DNA of 45,170 nucleotides from NCBI RefSeq assembly GCF_030692605.1, contig NZ_JAUYUD010000124.1:1-45170 (forward strand), given 5' to 3'. Each line of letters starts with the position of its first letter. Within the stretch, counting starts at the first letter, position 1. Source of the stretch: Lutibacter sp. (GTDB lineage: Bacteria > Bacteroidota > Bacteroidia > Flavobacteriales > Flavobacteriaceae). The notes under the pieces were generated by a model. That model was not told the origin of the DNA and ran no database searches. It saw only the letters and a program-made list of their open reading frames with translations. Below are positions 1 to 8,482 of the stretch, piece after piece. The position numbers and the translations under genes are program-made.

Positions 1-582
1 AGTAGCGCTTAATGGAACAGGAGGCACCACACCAAGTGTCTTGTTAAATGATACGGTAAATGGCGTAACCTTAACCCCAGCAACCTTTAACACGGTCACG
101 TTAACCACGGTAGGCGTGTATCCAACAGGCATTACGTTAAATGCAGATGGCACAGTAACGGTAGCTTCAGGCACGGCTTCGGGAAGTTATGATGTACAAT
201 ATCAAATTTGTACGGTAGCTACACCAGTAATTTGTGATACCACTACGGTAAGGATAGTTGTGAATACGATTGATGCGTTAAATGATACACCAGTAGCGCT
301 TAATGGAACAGGAGGCACTACGCCGAGTGTCTTGTTAAATGATACGGTAAATGGCGTATCCTTAACCCCAGCAACCTTTAATACAGTTACGTTAACCACG
401 GTAGGCGTGTATCCAACAGGCATTACGTTAAATGCAGATGGCACTGTAACGGTAGCTCCAGGCACAGCTTCGGGAAGTTATGATGTACAATATCAAATTT
501 GTACCGTAGCTACACCAGTAAATTGTGATATAGCTACTGTAAAGGTAACAGTTGTAGCTTTATTGATTGATGCCGTAAATGA
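1..582 (+). repeat. 291-bp in-frame tandem repeat inside the adhesin gene
   Basis: The sequence beginning AGTAGCGCTTAATGGAACAG at base 1 recurs at base 292, a period of 291 bp (97 codons). The two copies differ at only a few percent of positions over most of their length and diverge near 525-575. A third, much more diverged protein repeat follows at about 583-850. Near identity at DNA level, including synonymous sites, points to recent duplication or gene conversion. More copies probably lie left of the window. Confidence 0.9.
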
Positions 583-1486
583 TACAGTAGGCCCTATTAA
601 CGGGCTAATTGGCGGTAATGGTGGAATAAATGTTTTGCAAAACGATACGTTTAATGGCGTTGCCATAAATCCAATTAATGTTGTGATTTCATCAATCTCG
701 ATTGGACCATTGAAAGTGAATGCTAATGGAACTGTAACAGTTGTTCCAGGTACCCCAGCGGGTATTTATACTGTAAATTATACAATATGTGAAATTTTGA
801 ATCCAACCAATTGCGATTCAGCTAGTGTAACCGTTACAGTTATCAATGGTGTTAATACAACCGATGATGAATATATTCTTCAAAACTTACAGCCTTTAAG
901 AGTTGATATTTTTGCTAATGATAATGATGTTCCAACTGTTGGGACAATTACATTTACCATCCCTCTAAAAGGAAGTGTTAATATTGATAATAATGGAACT
1001 CCAAACAACATGAGTGATGATGTATTAATTTACACACCAAATGCTAATTATGTTGGAGATGATTTCTTTACTTATACCATTTGTGATTCTTATGGAAATT
1101 GTGATACATCAACTGTAAATATTAGAGGAGCATTTGTATTATCAGATTGTGTTATTGTATTTCCAGGACAACGTGATAGTGATTATGAAGGATATGCATT
1201 TACACCTAATGGGGATGGTGTTAATGATTATTTCGAAATTGAATTTCTTCAAAATTGCTATCCAGATTACCAAATTCAAATTTTCAATAGATATGGTAAT
1301 GAGGTGTTTGAATATAAGCATAATGGGAATTCATCAAGTATTCCAGTTTGGTGGGATGGAAAATCGTATGGCAGAATGACTATTAATAAAGGTGAAATTC
1401 TTCCAGTTGGAACGTATTATTACATTTTGAACTTGAATAAGAATAATCAAAAACCAGTTCAAGGATATATTTATTTAAATAAATAA
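1..1486 (+). CDS. T9SS-exported repeat adhesin, C-terminal part (5' end outside window)
   Basis: The reading frame is open from base 2, so the gene starts left of the window; the first internal ATG (base 41) is not a real start. Two almost identical 97-residue Ig/cadherin-like repeats (VLLNDTVNGV...YQICTVATPV) are followed by a diverged third repeat and a Big_9/cadherin-like module with FANDNDVP and the TYTICDSYGNCDTSTV end. The last ~95 residues hold FTPNGDGVNDYF, IFNRYGNEVFEY, WWDGKS and PVGTYYYIL, the hallmark of the gliding-motility-associated (type B) T9SS C-terminal domain. Known for the family: such proteins are exported by T9SS, and type B domains are often encoded beside a PorP/SprF gene, as here. 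Inference: a cell-surface or secreted adhesin. Its substrate and full length cannot be seen. Confidence 0.93.
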   Translation, partial: VALNGTGGTTPSVLLNDTVNGVTLTPATFNTVTLTTVGVYPTGITLNADGTVTVASGTASGSYDVQYQICTVATPVICDTTTVRIVVNTIDALNDTPVALNGTGGTTPSVLLNDTVNGVSLTPATFNTVTLTTVGVYPTGITLNADGTVTVAPGTASGSYDVQYQICTVATPVNCDIATVKVTVVALLIDAVNDTVGPINGLIGGNGGINVLQNDTFNGVAINPINVVISSISIGPLKVNANGTVTVVPGTPAGIYTVNYTICEILNPTNCDSASVTVTVINGVNTTDDEYILQNLQPLRVDIFANDNDVPTVGTITFTIPLKGSVNIDNNGTPNNMSDDVLIYTPNANYVGDDFFTYTICDSYGNCDTSTVNIRGAFVLSDCVIVFPGQRDSDYEGYAFTPNGDGVNDYFEIEFLQNCYPDYQIQIFNRYGNEVFEYKHNGNSSSIPVWWDGKSYGRMTINKGEILPVGTYYYILNLNKNNQKPVQGYIYLNK

Positions 1487-1495
1487 TAATTGTAT

Positions 1496-1521
1496 AAGGA
1501 GGAAATAAAAATTTCCTCCTT
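1496..1521 (+). promoter_or_regulatory. intergenic hairpin between adhesin and porP
   Basis: Two perfect 11-base arms (AAGGAGGAAAT and ATTTCCTCCTT) are separated by AAAA. No T-run follows, so a classical intrinsic terminator is unlikely. The hairpin lies 10 bases after the adhesin stop and 18 bases before the porP start. It could act in mRNA processing or partial attenuation; this is inference. Confidence 0.5.
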
Positions 1522-1539
1522 AAAATAATAAACTCAAGA

Positions 1540-2460
1540 ATGAAAAAAGTAAAATTATTATTTTTATTGGTAGCATTTATAACCGCTTCGCTATCCTATA
1601 GTCAGCAAGACCCTCAATATACCCAGTACATGTACAATATGAATGTTCTGAATCCTGCTTATGCTGGTTCACAAGGAACATTGAGTATTGGATTGTTAGG
1701 TAGAACTCAATGGGTTGGTATTGATGGAGCACCAAGTACAATGACCGCCGTTATACATGCCCCAGTTGGTAGAAATGTTGGATTAGGTTTTTCGGCCATA
1801 GCTGATAAAATAGGTCCGGTTAAAGAGCAAAATATCTATGCAGATTTTTCGTATACTATAGAAACTTCCGATGAAGGTCGTTTGGCTTTTGGGGTTAAGG
1901 GTGGTTTTACATCTCAAAACATAGATTTTTTTAAGTTATCAACGAATCAAGCAAATGATCCTTTAATTTCGGATAATTTGAATGAAATTTATCCAAATTT
2001 TGGAGCAGGAACCTTTTATTATACAGATAAATTTTATGTAGGATTATCGATGCCAAATATGTTAGAAACCAGACATTTTAAAAGAGGAAATGGAATTATT
2101 TCAAGTGCTTCAGAGAAAATGCATTATTTTTTAACAAGCGGTTACGTATTTGATATTTCGGATGATTTAAAGTTAAAGCCATCTACAATGCTAAAAGCAG
2201 TAAGTGGTGCACCACTTTCAATAGACCTTTCGGCAAATGCGCTCTTCTATAATTTCTTTGAATTAGGATTGGCTTGGAGAGTAGACGATTCAATAAGTGG
2301 TATGATGAATTTTTTGGTTTCACCAAATTTAAGAGTTGGATATGCCTATGATTACACCTTATCTAACCTTGGAGATTATAATACGGGATCGCACGAAGTA
2401 TTTATGCTGTATGATATAGATTTATCGAAAAGAAATTTAAAATCACCACGATTCTTTTAA
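1540..2460 (+). CDS. PorP/SprF family type IX secretion system membrane protein
   Basis: The 306-residue protein starts with a Sec signal peptide (MKKVKLLFLLVAFITASLSYS) and continues with QQDPQYTQYMYNMNVLNPAYAGS, the diagnostic start of the PorP/SprF family. The rest is typical of an outer-membrane beta-barrel, ending in a short tail after VFMLYDIDLSKR. Family knowledge: PorP/SprF paralogues work with T9SS and are often dedicated to secretion or anchoring of a neighbouring type-B-domain substrate. The gene lies directly downstream of such a substrate and 13 bases upstream of an OmpA/PD40 gene, a common three-gene arrangement in this phylum. Inference: it serves the upstream adhesin. Length is normal. 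Confidence 0.93.
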   Translation: MKKVKLLFLLVAFITASLSYSQQDPQYTQYMYNMNVLNPAYAGSQGTLSIGLLGRTQWVGIDGAPSTMTAVIHAPVGRNVGLGFSAIADKIGPVKEQNIYADFSYTIETSDEGRLAFGVKGGFTSQNIDFFKLSTNQANDPLISDNLNEIYPNFGAGTFYYTDKFYVGLSMPNMLETRHFKRGNGIISSASEKMHYFLTSGYVFDISDDLKLKPSTMLKAVSGAPLSIDLSANALFYNFFELGLAWRVDDSISGMMNFLVSPNLRVGYAYDYTLSNLGDYNTGSHEVFMLYDIDLSKRNLKSPRFF

Positions 2461-2473
2461 TTAAAAACAACCA

Positions 2474-4060
2474 ATGATGCTTAATAAAATTTCCTTACTA
2501 GTTGTTCTTTTAGTTGCTTTTACAGCAAATTCACAAGAGAGATATACCATTAAAAATCTTGACATTAATAATAGCTATTCAAATTTTGGTACTACTTTTT
2601 ATGGTGATGGTAAAGTAGTGTATGCTTCACCAAAAAAGAAATCTTATATTATTAGAAATGTATGGGAGGGTAATAATCAGCCTTTTTTAGATTTGTATAT
2701 TGGAGATATTTCTGAAGATGGAGAACTAAAGAATGTAGAAAAGTTTTCAAACAAGTTGAATACACGTTACCATGAAGCCGATGTAGCATTTACAAAAGAT
2801 AAAAAAACTGTTTATTTCTCAAGAAACAATTACCTAGATGACAAGTTTAAAATGGATTCGACAGGTATAAATTTAATACAATTATACCGTGCTCAAATAA
2901 GCGATATTGGAGAATGGATAAATGTTGAAGCTATGCCATTTAATAGTGATCAATATCAAACAGGTCACCCAGCATTAAGCAGTGATGAAAAAACATTGTA
3001 TTTTATTTCTGATATGCCAGGAACGTATGGAAAAACTGATGTTTTTAAGGCAAGCATAAATAATGATGGAACTATTGGGATGCCATTAAATTTGGGATCA
3101 AAAATTAATACGTTAGGAAGAGAAATGTTTGCGTCAATAAGTGGTAATGATGAGCTATATTTTTCTTCAGATGGGCGAATAGATGGTTTAGGTGGATTAG
3201 ACGTTTATGTTTCCAAGATATATGAAAATAGCATAACTGAACCGCAAAATTTAGGAACCCCAATTAATAGTGTAAAGGATGATTTTGCATATATTATAAA
3301 TTCTGAAACCAGAAGAGGCTATTTTTCATCGAACAGAAATGGAGGAAAAGGAGATGATGATATTTACTTTTTCAAGGAATTAATTCCCGTTAAATTTAGT
3401 TGTAATCAAATAGTTGAAGGTGTTATTAGTGTAGGAAGCTCAAATACTAAATTATCGAATGTTTTAGTAGAAATTTCTAATCTTAATGGAGAAATAATTT
3501 CAAGTGTTTTTTCTGATAAAGATGGTAAGTTTGAGTTTAAAGTTGATTGTGAAAAAGAATATAAAATTTCGGGATCAAAAGAAAACTTTAATAATAATTT
3601 TATAGAATTTAAAACTACAGATGAAAACGGTATAAAATTAGTTTTAGATTTGAAATTAAAACAAAGTGATTTTATTAGTAAAAGGGGTGCATTATTGGTT
3701 AATATTAACCCTATTTATTTTGATTTAGATAAATCGAATATAAGAAAGGATGCTGCCATTGAGTTAGAGAAAGTTGTAAATATCATGAAAAAGTATCCAA
3801 ATCTTAAAATAGATTTAGGGTCACATACAGATAGCAGGGCGGCTGACTTATATAATTTGCAGTTGTCACAAAGAAGAGCAAAATCAACGTTAAATTGGAT
3901 AATTAATAAAGGAATTGCTGCAGAAAGTATAACAGGTCAAGGTTATGGTGAAACGAAATTAATTAATAATTGCGCTAACAATGTAAAATGTTCTGAAGTT
4001 GATCATCAACTTAATAGAAGAACGGAATTTGTTATTTTAAATCCAGAGGCAATAAAGTAA
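2474..4060 (+). CDS. OmpA family protein with PD40 repeats
   Basis: The 528-residue exported protein has a signal peptide (about residues 1-20, ending FTANSQ). It continues with WD40-like PD40 beta-propeller repeats (for example HPALSSDEKTLYFISD and ELYFSSDGRIDGLGGLDVY), a CarboxypepD_reg-like Ig module near residues 310-390, and a C-terminal OmpA peptidoglycan-binding domain (YFDLDKSNIR, LGSHTDSRAADLYNLQLSQRRA, GQGYGE, NRRTEF). Many relatives also carry N-terminal TPRs; none is obvious here. It is the third gene of the adhesin-porP-ompA set and sits 13 bases after porP. Likely role: anchoring the outer-membrane T9SS-associated complex to peptidoglycan (inferred from family and context). A double ATG makes the exact start uncertain by one codon. 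Confidence 0.92.
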   Translation: MMLNKISLLVVLLVAFTANSQERYTIKNLDINNSYSNFGTTFYGDGKVVYASPKKKSYIIRNVWEGNNQPFLDLYIGDISEDGELKNVEKFSNKLNTRYHEADVAFTKDKKTVYFSRNNYLDDKFKMDSTGINLIQLYRAQISDIGEWINVEAMPFNSDQYQTGHPALSSDEKTLYFISDMPGTYGKTDVFKASINNDGTIGMPLNLGSKINTLGREMFASISGNDELYFSSDGRIDGLGGLDVYVSKIYENSITEPQNLGTPINSVKDDFAYIINSETRRGYFSSNRNGGKGDDDIYFFKELIPVKFSCNQIVEGVISVGSSNTKLSNVLVEISNLNGEIISSVFSDKDGKFEFKVDCEKEYKISGSKENFNNNFIEFKTTDENGIKLVLDLKLKQSDFISKRGALLVNINPIYFDLDKSNIRKDAAIELEKVVNIMKKYPNLKIDLGSHTDSRAADLYNLQLSQRRAKSTLNWIINKGIAAESITGQGYGETKLINNCANNVKCSEVDHQLNRRTEFVILNPEAIK

Positions 4061-4074
4061 GTTTGGAAATAAAC

Positions 4075-4118
4075 AAAAAAGGGAGATTTGTAATTGTGAT
4101 ACAAACCTCCCTTTTTTT
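4075..4118. terminator. bidirectional intrinsic terminator between ompA-like gene and sufD
   Basis: A 12-bp stem (4081-4092 with 4100-4111, one mismatch) has a 7-base loop. It is flanked by six A on the left and seven T on the right, so it reads as a terminator on both strands. It lies between two convergent genes. Confidence 0.85.
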
Positions 4119-4132
4119 GTGCTTTTTTATAA

Positions 4133-5455
4133 CTAAAATTCAAACCCTAAATCAACAGCTAAATTTTTAGCTACGATGGTTGTGATTTTGGTTTTAAGTT
4201 GTGGAATTTTTATTTTTTCAACCACATCATTTGCAAATGCGTATAACAATAATGCTTTGGCACTTTCTTTTGGAATACCTCTAGATTGCATATAAAACAA
4301 AGCACTTTCATCTAATTGACCAATAGTACAACCGTGAGAACATTTTACATCATCGGCAAAAATTTCTAATTGTGGTTTTGCATTTATAGTGGCGCCATCG
4401 TGCAATAAAATGTTATTATTTTGCTGAAAAGCATTGGTTTTTTGAGCCGCTTGTTGCACAATAACTTTACCGTTAAATACACCTACCGATTTGTCGGAAT
4501 AAATTCCTTTATACAATTCATGGCTTTCACAATTTGGAAATTTATGATTTACCAAGGTATGATTATCTACATGTTGTTTTCCGTTTAAAATAGAAATACC
4601 GTTTAAATAAGAAGTAATATGCTCACCTTCTTGATGAAATTCTAAATTATTTCTAGTTAATTTTCCACCAAAAGAATAGGTATTAACAGTAGCAATACTT
4701 TGTTGTTTTTGAGAAATAAAAGTGCTATCAACCAATGACGAATTCAAACTGTCGTTTTGAATTTTGTAATAATCTATAATTGCTCTTTTGTGTGCAAATA
4801 TTTCAGTTACAGAGTTGGTAAAATTTAAACTAGCAGATAAATTTTGATGACGTTCTATAATTTGAACATGTGAATTTTCACCAACAATAATTAAGTTTCT
4901 AGGCTGAAATAAAACATCTTTTGCCGCTTCTGTAGAAAAATAAAGCAGCTGAATTGGTTTTATAACAACGGTGTTTTTCGGTATGTTAATATATGATCCT
5001 TCTTTAACAAAAGCGGTGTTTAATTCGGATAAACTATTATTTTCGTTTGCTAATTTATTAAAATAATTATCTATAATCATTTTATATTTTGGCTTTGTTA
5101 AAGCGGATGACATAACACATACATCACAATCTTCGTGAGTTGTTGTAGATAAAAATGAATTAAATACACCATCTACAAAAATTAAAGTGTAGGCGTCTAA
5201 ATCGTTTATCAAATAATTTTCAATTTGTTCAAATCCAACCGATTTTGTATCGGAAAGAAATATGTTAAAATCGGTTTTTAAAAGAGAAGCAAGGTTTGTA
5301 TATTTCCACTCTTCATCTTTTTTTGCAGGAAAGCCATCTTTTTCAAAATTCTGCATTGCTTTTGTCCGAATTGCATGAACGTTAGAGTCTAAATCTAATC
5401 CGCCTTTATTTTCAAAAGCTAAAAATGAAGAAATAAGTTTTTCTTTTAATTCCAT
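4133..5455 (-). CDS. sufD: Fe-S cluster assembly protein SufD
   Basis: The 440-residue protein belongs to the SufB/SufD family. The N-terminal helical part contains KKDEEWKYTNLASLL, the typical SufD entry motif. The right-handed beta-helix core ends in the conserved KCSHGCTIGQLDESALFYMQ...SRGIP segment near residues 375-395, and a helical tail follows. SufD forms the SufBC2D scaffold complex in the cytosol, which assembles Fe-S clusters. It is the last gene of sufB-sufC-sufD, 80 bases after sufC, and is closed by the terminator at 4075-4118. No sufS or sufE follows, although these often sit next in related genomes. Length is typical. Confidence 0.95.
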   Translation of the reverse strand: MELKEKLISSFLAFENKGGLDLDSNVHAIRTKAMQNFEKDGFPAKKDEEWKYTNLASLLKTDFNIFLSDTKSVGFEQIENYLINDLDAYTLIFVDGVFNSFLSTTTHEDCDVCVMSSALTKPKYKMIIDNYFNKLANENNSLSELNTAFVKEGSYINIPKNTVVIKPIQLLYFSTEAAKDVLFQPRNLIIVGENSHVQIIERHQNLSASLNFTNSVTEIFAHKRAIIDYYKIQNDSLNSSLVDSTFISQKQQSIATVNTYSFGGKLTRNNLEFHQEGEHITSYLNGISILNGKQHVDNHTLVNHKFPNCESHELYKGIYSDKSVGVFNGKVIVQQAAQKTNAFQQNNNILLHDGATINAKPQLEIFADDVKCSHGCTIGQLDESALFYMQSRGIPKESAKALLLYAFANDVVEKIKIPQLKTKITTIVAKNLAVDLGFEF

Positions 5456-5469
5456 TGTTTTATGGTATT

Positions 5470-5515
5470 CAGTAACAGTTTTCAGTTTTCAGTTATTGAC
5501 TGTCTACTGCAACTG
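5470..5515. repeat. CAGT/ACTG inverted word array in the sufC-sufD gap
   Basis: Four CAGT words (5470, 5476, 5483, 5490) are followed, after a short spacer, by three ACTG words (5499, 5506, 5512). The block can fold on itself as an imperfect cruciform or hairpin. It fills about half of the 80-base gap and does not resemble a terminator. Confidence 0.5.
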
Positions 5516-5535
5516 CTTACTTCATTAAGTATTAT

Positions 5536-6273
5536 TTATTTAAGCCAGTCGTATCCTTTTTCTTCTAATTCAAGTGCTAATTCTTTTCCTCCCGATTTTA
5601 CAATTTTGCCATTGTGTAAAACGTGAACAAAATCTGGCACTATATAATCGAGTAAACGCTGATAATGAGTAATTACTAAAATGGCATTATTTTCGTTTTT
5701 CAATTTATTTACACCATTTGCAACTACTTTTAAAGCATCAATATCTAATCCAGAATCGGTTTCATCTAAAATTGCCAATTTAGGCTCTAACATGGCCATT
5801 TGAAAAATTTCGTTACGTTTTTTTTCTCCTCCAGAAAAACCTTCATTTAAGGAACGGGATAAAAATTTGCGATCGATTTCTAACAAATCCGCTTTTTCAC
5901 GAATTAGCTTCAACATTTCTTTTGCTGGTAATTCTTCTTGACCTTTTGCTTTACGAGTTTCGTTAATAGCGGTTTTAATAAAGTTTGTAACAGTAACACC
6001 AGGAATTTCAATTGGATATTGAAACGATAAAAAGATACCTTTATGTGCTCTTTCTTCCGGAGCAAATTCTGCTAAATCTTCACCATTTAAAATTACAGAT
6101 CCTTCAGTAACTTCATATTCTTCTTTCCCTGCAATAACAGCTGAAAGAGTACTTTTCCCTGAACCATTAGGACCCATAATTGCGTGTACTTCACCTGCTT
6201 TTATTTCGAGAGATATTCCTTTTAAAATCTCCTTATCGTTAATACTTGCGTGTAAATTTTTTATTTGTAACAT
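5536..6273 (-). CDS. sufC: Fe-S cluster assembly ATPase SufC
   Basis: The 245-residue ABC-type ATPase has Walker [10 protein letters not shown] (residues 34-42), a Q-loop region FLSFQYP, the ABC signature [10 protein letters not shown] and Walker [23 protein letters not shown] and DETDSGLD are SufC-specific variants. It hydrolyses ATP to drive conformational change in the SufB-SufD scaffold and has no membrane partner. It lies between sufB (109-base gap) and sufD (80-base gap) on the same strand. Length is typical for the family (about 250). Confidence 0.97.
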   Translation of the reverse strand: MLQIKNLHASINDKEILKGISLEIKAGEVHAIMGPNGSGKSTLSAVIAGKEEYEVTEGSVILNGEDLAEFAPEERAHKGIFLSFQYPIEIPGVTVTNFIKTAINETRKAKGQEELPAKEMLKLIREKADLLEIDRKFLSRSLNEGFSGGEKKRNEIFQMAMLEPKLAILDETDSGLDIDALKVVANGVNKLKNENNAILVITHYQRLLDYIVPDFVHVLHNGKIVKSGGKELALELEEKGYDWLK

Positions 6274-6382
6274 TTTTTTATTTTGATTAAAGGTTAAAGT
6301 TTAAAGGATTCATTTTTATTAAACTTTTATCTTCTTACTTTTTAACATTTTATATAATTCCTCCTTCGGAAGCGAGTGGCAT

Positions 6383-7840
6383 TTAACCAACTGAACCTTC
6401 CAAACTAATTTCTAATAATTTTTGTGCTTCAACTGCAAATTCCATTGGTAATTTATTCAATACTTCTTTACTAAATCCATTTACAATTAATGCAATCGCT
6501 TTTTCAGTATTAATACCACGCTGATTGCAATAAAATAACTGATCTTCTCCAATTTTACTGGTTGTAGCTTCGTGCTCTATTTGAGCAGTTTTATTTTTAC
6601 ATTCTATATATGGAAAAGTGTGCGCTCCACATTGGTCTCCCATAAGTAAAGAATCGCATTGCGAAAAATTTCTAGCGTTATTTGCTCTTGGACTAATTTG
6701 AACTAATCCTCTATATGAATTTTGTGATTTGCCAGCTGAAATACCTTTAGAAATAATGGTACTTCTCGTATTATTCCCTAAGTGAATCATTTTTGTCCCG
6801 GTATCGGCTTGTTGAAAATTATTGGTTACAGCAATGGAGTAAAATTCTCCAACTGAATTATCACCTTTTAAAATACAACTTGGATATTTCCACGTAATTG
6901 CACTTCCAGTTTCTACTTGGGTCCAAGAAATTTTTGCGTTTTTCTCGCACAATCCGCGTTTGGTTACAAAATTGTATACACCACCTTTTCCTTCTTTATC
7001 ACCAGGAAACCAGTTTTGTACGGTTGAATATTTTATTTCGGCATCATCTAAAGCTATTAATTCAACAACAGCGGCATGTAATTGATTTTCATCTCGAGCC
7101 GGAGCAGTACAGCCTTCTAAGTAACTAACAAAACTACCTTCGTCTGCAATTACCAATGTGCGTTCAAACTGGCCAGTTCCTCCTTCATTAATTCTAAAAT
7201 AGGTTGAAAGTTCCATAGGACAAGTAACACCTTTTGGAATATAACAAAAAGAACCATCCGAAAAAACTGCAGAATTTAAGGCTGCATAAAAATTATCGGT
7301 AGTTGGGACAATGGTTCCTAAATATTTCTTAACCAATTCTGGATGTTCTTGTATGGCTTCTGAAATTGGGCAAAATATAATGCCTCTTTCGTTTAAAGTC
7401 TTTTTAAAAGTGGTGGCTACAGAAACAGAATCTATAACAATATCTATTGCAACATTTGATAAACGTTTTTGCTCATCTATCGAAATTCCAAGTTTAGCGA
7501 ATGTTTTTAATAGCTCTGGATCAACTTGATCCAAACTATCTAATTTTTTCTTTTGAATTGGTGCAGAATAATAACTAATATCCTGAAAAGAAGGTTTTTT
7601 ATAAGTTACATTAGCCCACTCAGGTTCTTTCATTTGCTCCCAAACATTAAAAGCCTCTAAGCGCCAATTGGTCATCCATTCGGGTTCATTTTTCTTTTTA
7701 GAAATTGCAATTACAACATCTTTATTTAAACCAACAGGAAACTTATCTGATTCAATATCAGTATAAAATCCATATTCGTACTCTTTGGTTTCGAGTTCTT
7801 TTTTTAAATCGTCTTCGGTAAACTTGTTCATTGGATTCAT
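6383..7840 (-). CDS. sufB: Fe-S cluster assembly protein SufB
   Basis: The 485-residue SufB is near the usual length (about 480). Conserved segments visible are [71 protein letters not shown] and [15 protein letters not shown]. The cysteine in SQCDSLL corresponds to the region implicated in sulfur acceptance and cluster building in SufB. It forms the SufBC2D scaffold with the two downstream genes. The start may be the first ATG (7840) or the fourth codon; both give MNKFTEDDL. Confidence 0.96.
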   Translation of the reverse strand: MNPMNKFTEDDLKKELETKEYEYGFYTDIESDKFPVGLNKDVVIAISKKKNEPEWMTNWRLEAFNVWEQMKEPEWANVTYKKPSFQDISYYSAPIQKKKLDSLDQVDPELLKTFAKLGISIDEQKRLSNVAIDIVIDSVSVATTFKKTLNERGIIFCPISEAIQEHPELVKKYLGTIVPTTDNFYAALNSAVFSDGSFCYIPKGVTCPMELSTYFRINEGGTGQFERTLVIADEGSFVSYLEGCTAPARDENQLHAAVVELIALDDAEIKYSTVQNWFPGDKEGKGGVYNFVTKRGLCEKNAKISWTQVETGSAITWKYPSCILKGDNSVGEFYSIAVTNNFQQADTGTKMIHLGNNTRSTIISKGISAGKSQNSYRGLVQISPRANNARNFSQCDSLLMGDQCGAHTFPYIECKNKTAQIEHEATTSKIGEDQLFYCNQRGINTEKAIALIVNGFSKEVLNKLPMEFAVEAQKLLEISLEGSVG

Positions 7841-7890
7841 TTAAAGATTAAAATAATCAATAATTTAATCTATTTCATTGTTTTATTATT

Positions 7891-8016
7891 CGTCAACCTG
7901 AACTTGTTTACTCATTACCTTTTAATATTATTTTAAGGTATTCGTGAATATCCATTTCAAGTTCGCATGCTATAAAAATTGGCTTGATGAGATTCTGAAA
8001 CAAGTTCAGAATGACG
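7891..8016. repeat. inverted repeat (REP-like) between sufA and sufB
   Basis: CGTCAACCTGAACTTGTTTA at 7891-7910 is mirrored by an imperfect reverse complement at 7996-8016 (TGAAACAAGTTCAGAATGACG). The arms enclose about 85 noncoding bases. It resembles dispersed intergenic repeats of Bacteroidota whose core reads CGTCATTCTGAACTTGTTTC (recalled, not searched). The 7841-8026 gap holds nothing else recognisable. Confidence 0.55.
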
Positions 8017-8026
8017 AGTTATTTCA

Positions 8027-8356
8027 CTAAAGTGAAAAACTTTCCCCACACCCACATGTTCTTTGTGCGTTTGGATTGTTAAAAACAAAACCAGCACCAT
8101 TTAATCCTCCTTTATATTCTAAGGTAGTTCCAATTAAATATAAGAAGCTTTTTTTGTCGACTATAATTTTCACACCATTATCTTCAAAAACCTTATCTGC
8201 TTCTAATTGTTCTTTATCAAATTTTAAATCGTACGAAAGACCTGAGCAACCGCCACTTTTAACACCTACTCTTACATAATCATTTTCTGGATTAAAGCCG
8301 TCTTCACTCATTAACTCAATAACTTTCTTTTTAGCGATGTCTGAAACTTTTATCAT
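8027..8356 (-). CDS. sufA: A-type Fe-S carrier / HesB-IscA-SufA family protein
   Basis: The 109-residue protein starts at MIKVSDIAKKKVIELM. It has the three invariant cysteines of A-type carriers: GGCSGLSY (C37) and CGCGESF (C101, C103). These bind an Fe-S cluster or iron for transfer to target proteins. The open frame extends 49 codons upstream, but that extension has no family similarity. ATG 8356 is preceded by an AAGGA-like site and fits the family length. It leads the suf genes, upstream of sufB and separated from it by a 186-base repeat-bearing gap. A well-formed promoter lies just upstream (8388-8418). Which family member it is (SufA or ErpA/IscA) cannot be settled here. Confidence 0.93.
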   Translation of the reverse strand: MIKVSDIAKKKVIELMSEDGFNPENDYVRVGVKSGGCSGLSYDLKFDKEQLEADKVFEDNGVKIIVDKKSFLYLIGTTLEYKGGLNGAGFVFNNPNAQRTCGCGESFSL

Positions 8357-8387
8357 TTTCCTTATATAGATTAATTCTAAATTAGTG

Positions 8388-8418
8388 CAAATATAGGTCA
8401 AATATTGCCGTTGAACAA
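8388..8418 (-). promoter_or_regulatory. sufA promoter, Bacteroidota type (TTG-N20-TATATTTG)
   Basis: On the minus strand, TTG (8418-8416) is followed after 20 bases by TATATTTG (8395-8388). This matches the Bacteroidota primary sigma consensus TTG / TAnnTTTG. The ATG lies about 30 bases downstream. Confidence 0.6.
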
Positions 8419-8470
8419 CCATTTTGTATGAATTAAATCTATTAGTGCATAGCAAATATTTATAAAAAAT

Positions 8471-8478
8471 TATCTTTG
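8471..8478 (+). promoter_or_regulatory. TAnnTTTG -7 element directly before thiL
   Basis: TATCTTTG ends only 4 bases before the thiL ATG (8483). No clear TTG -33 box is seen at the expected distance. If used, transcription would begin at or very near the start codon. Confidence 0.35.
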
Positions 8479-8482
8479 CAAA

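Noticed and set aside
202-465. Antisense open frame of 87 codons
   Set aside because: It mirrors the coding repeat of the adhesin on the other strand and has no RBS or family features.
1-582. Regular repeats that could suggest a CRISPR array
   Set aside because: The repeats are contiguous, 291 bp long, in frame and coding; there are no spacers.
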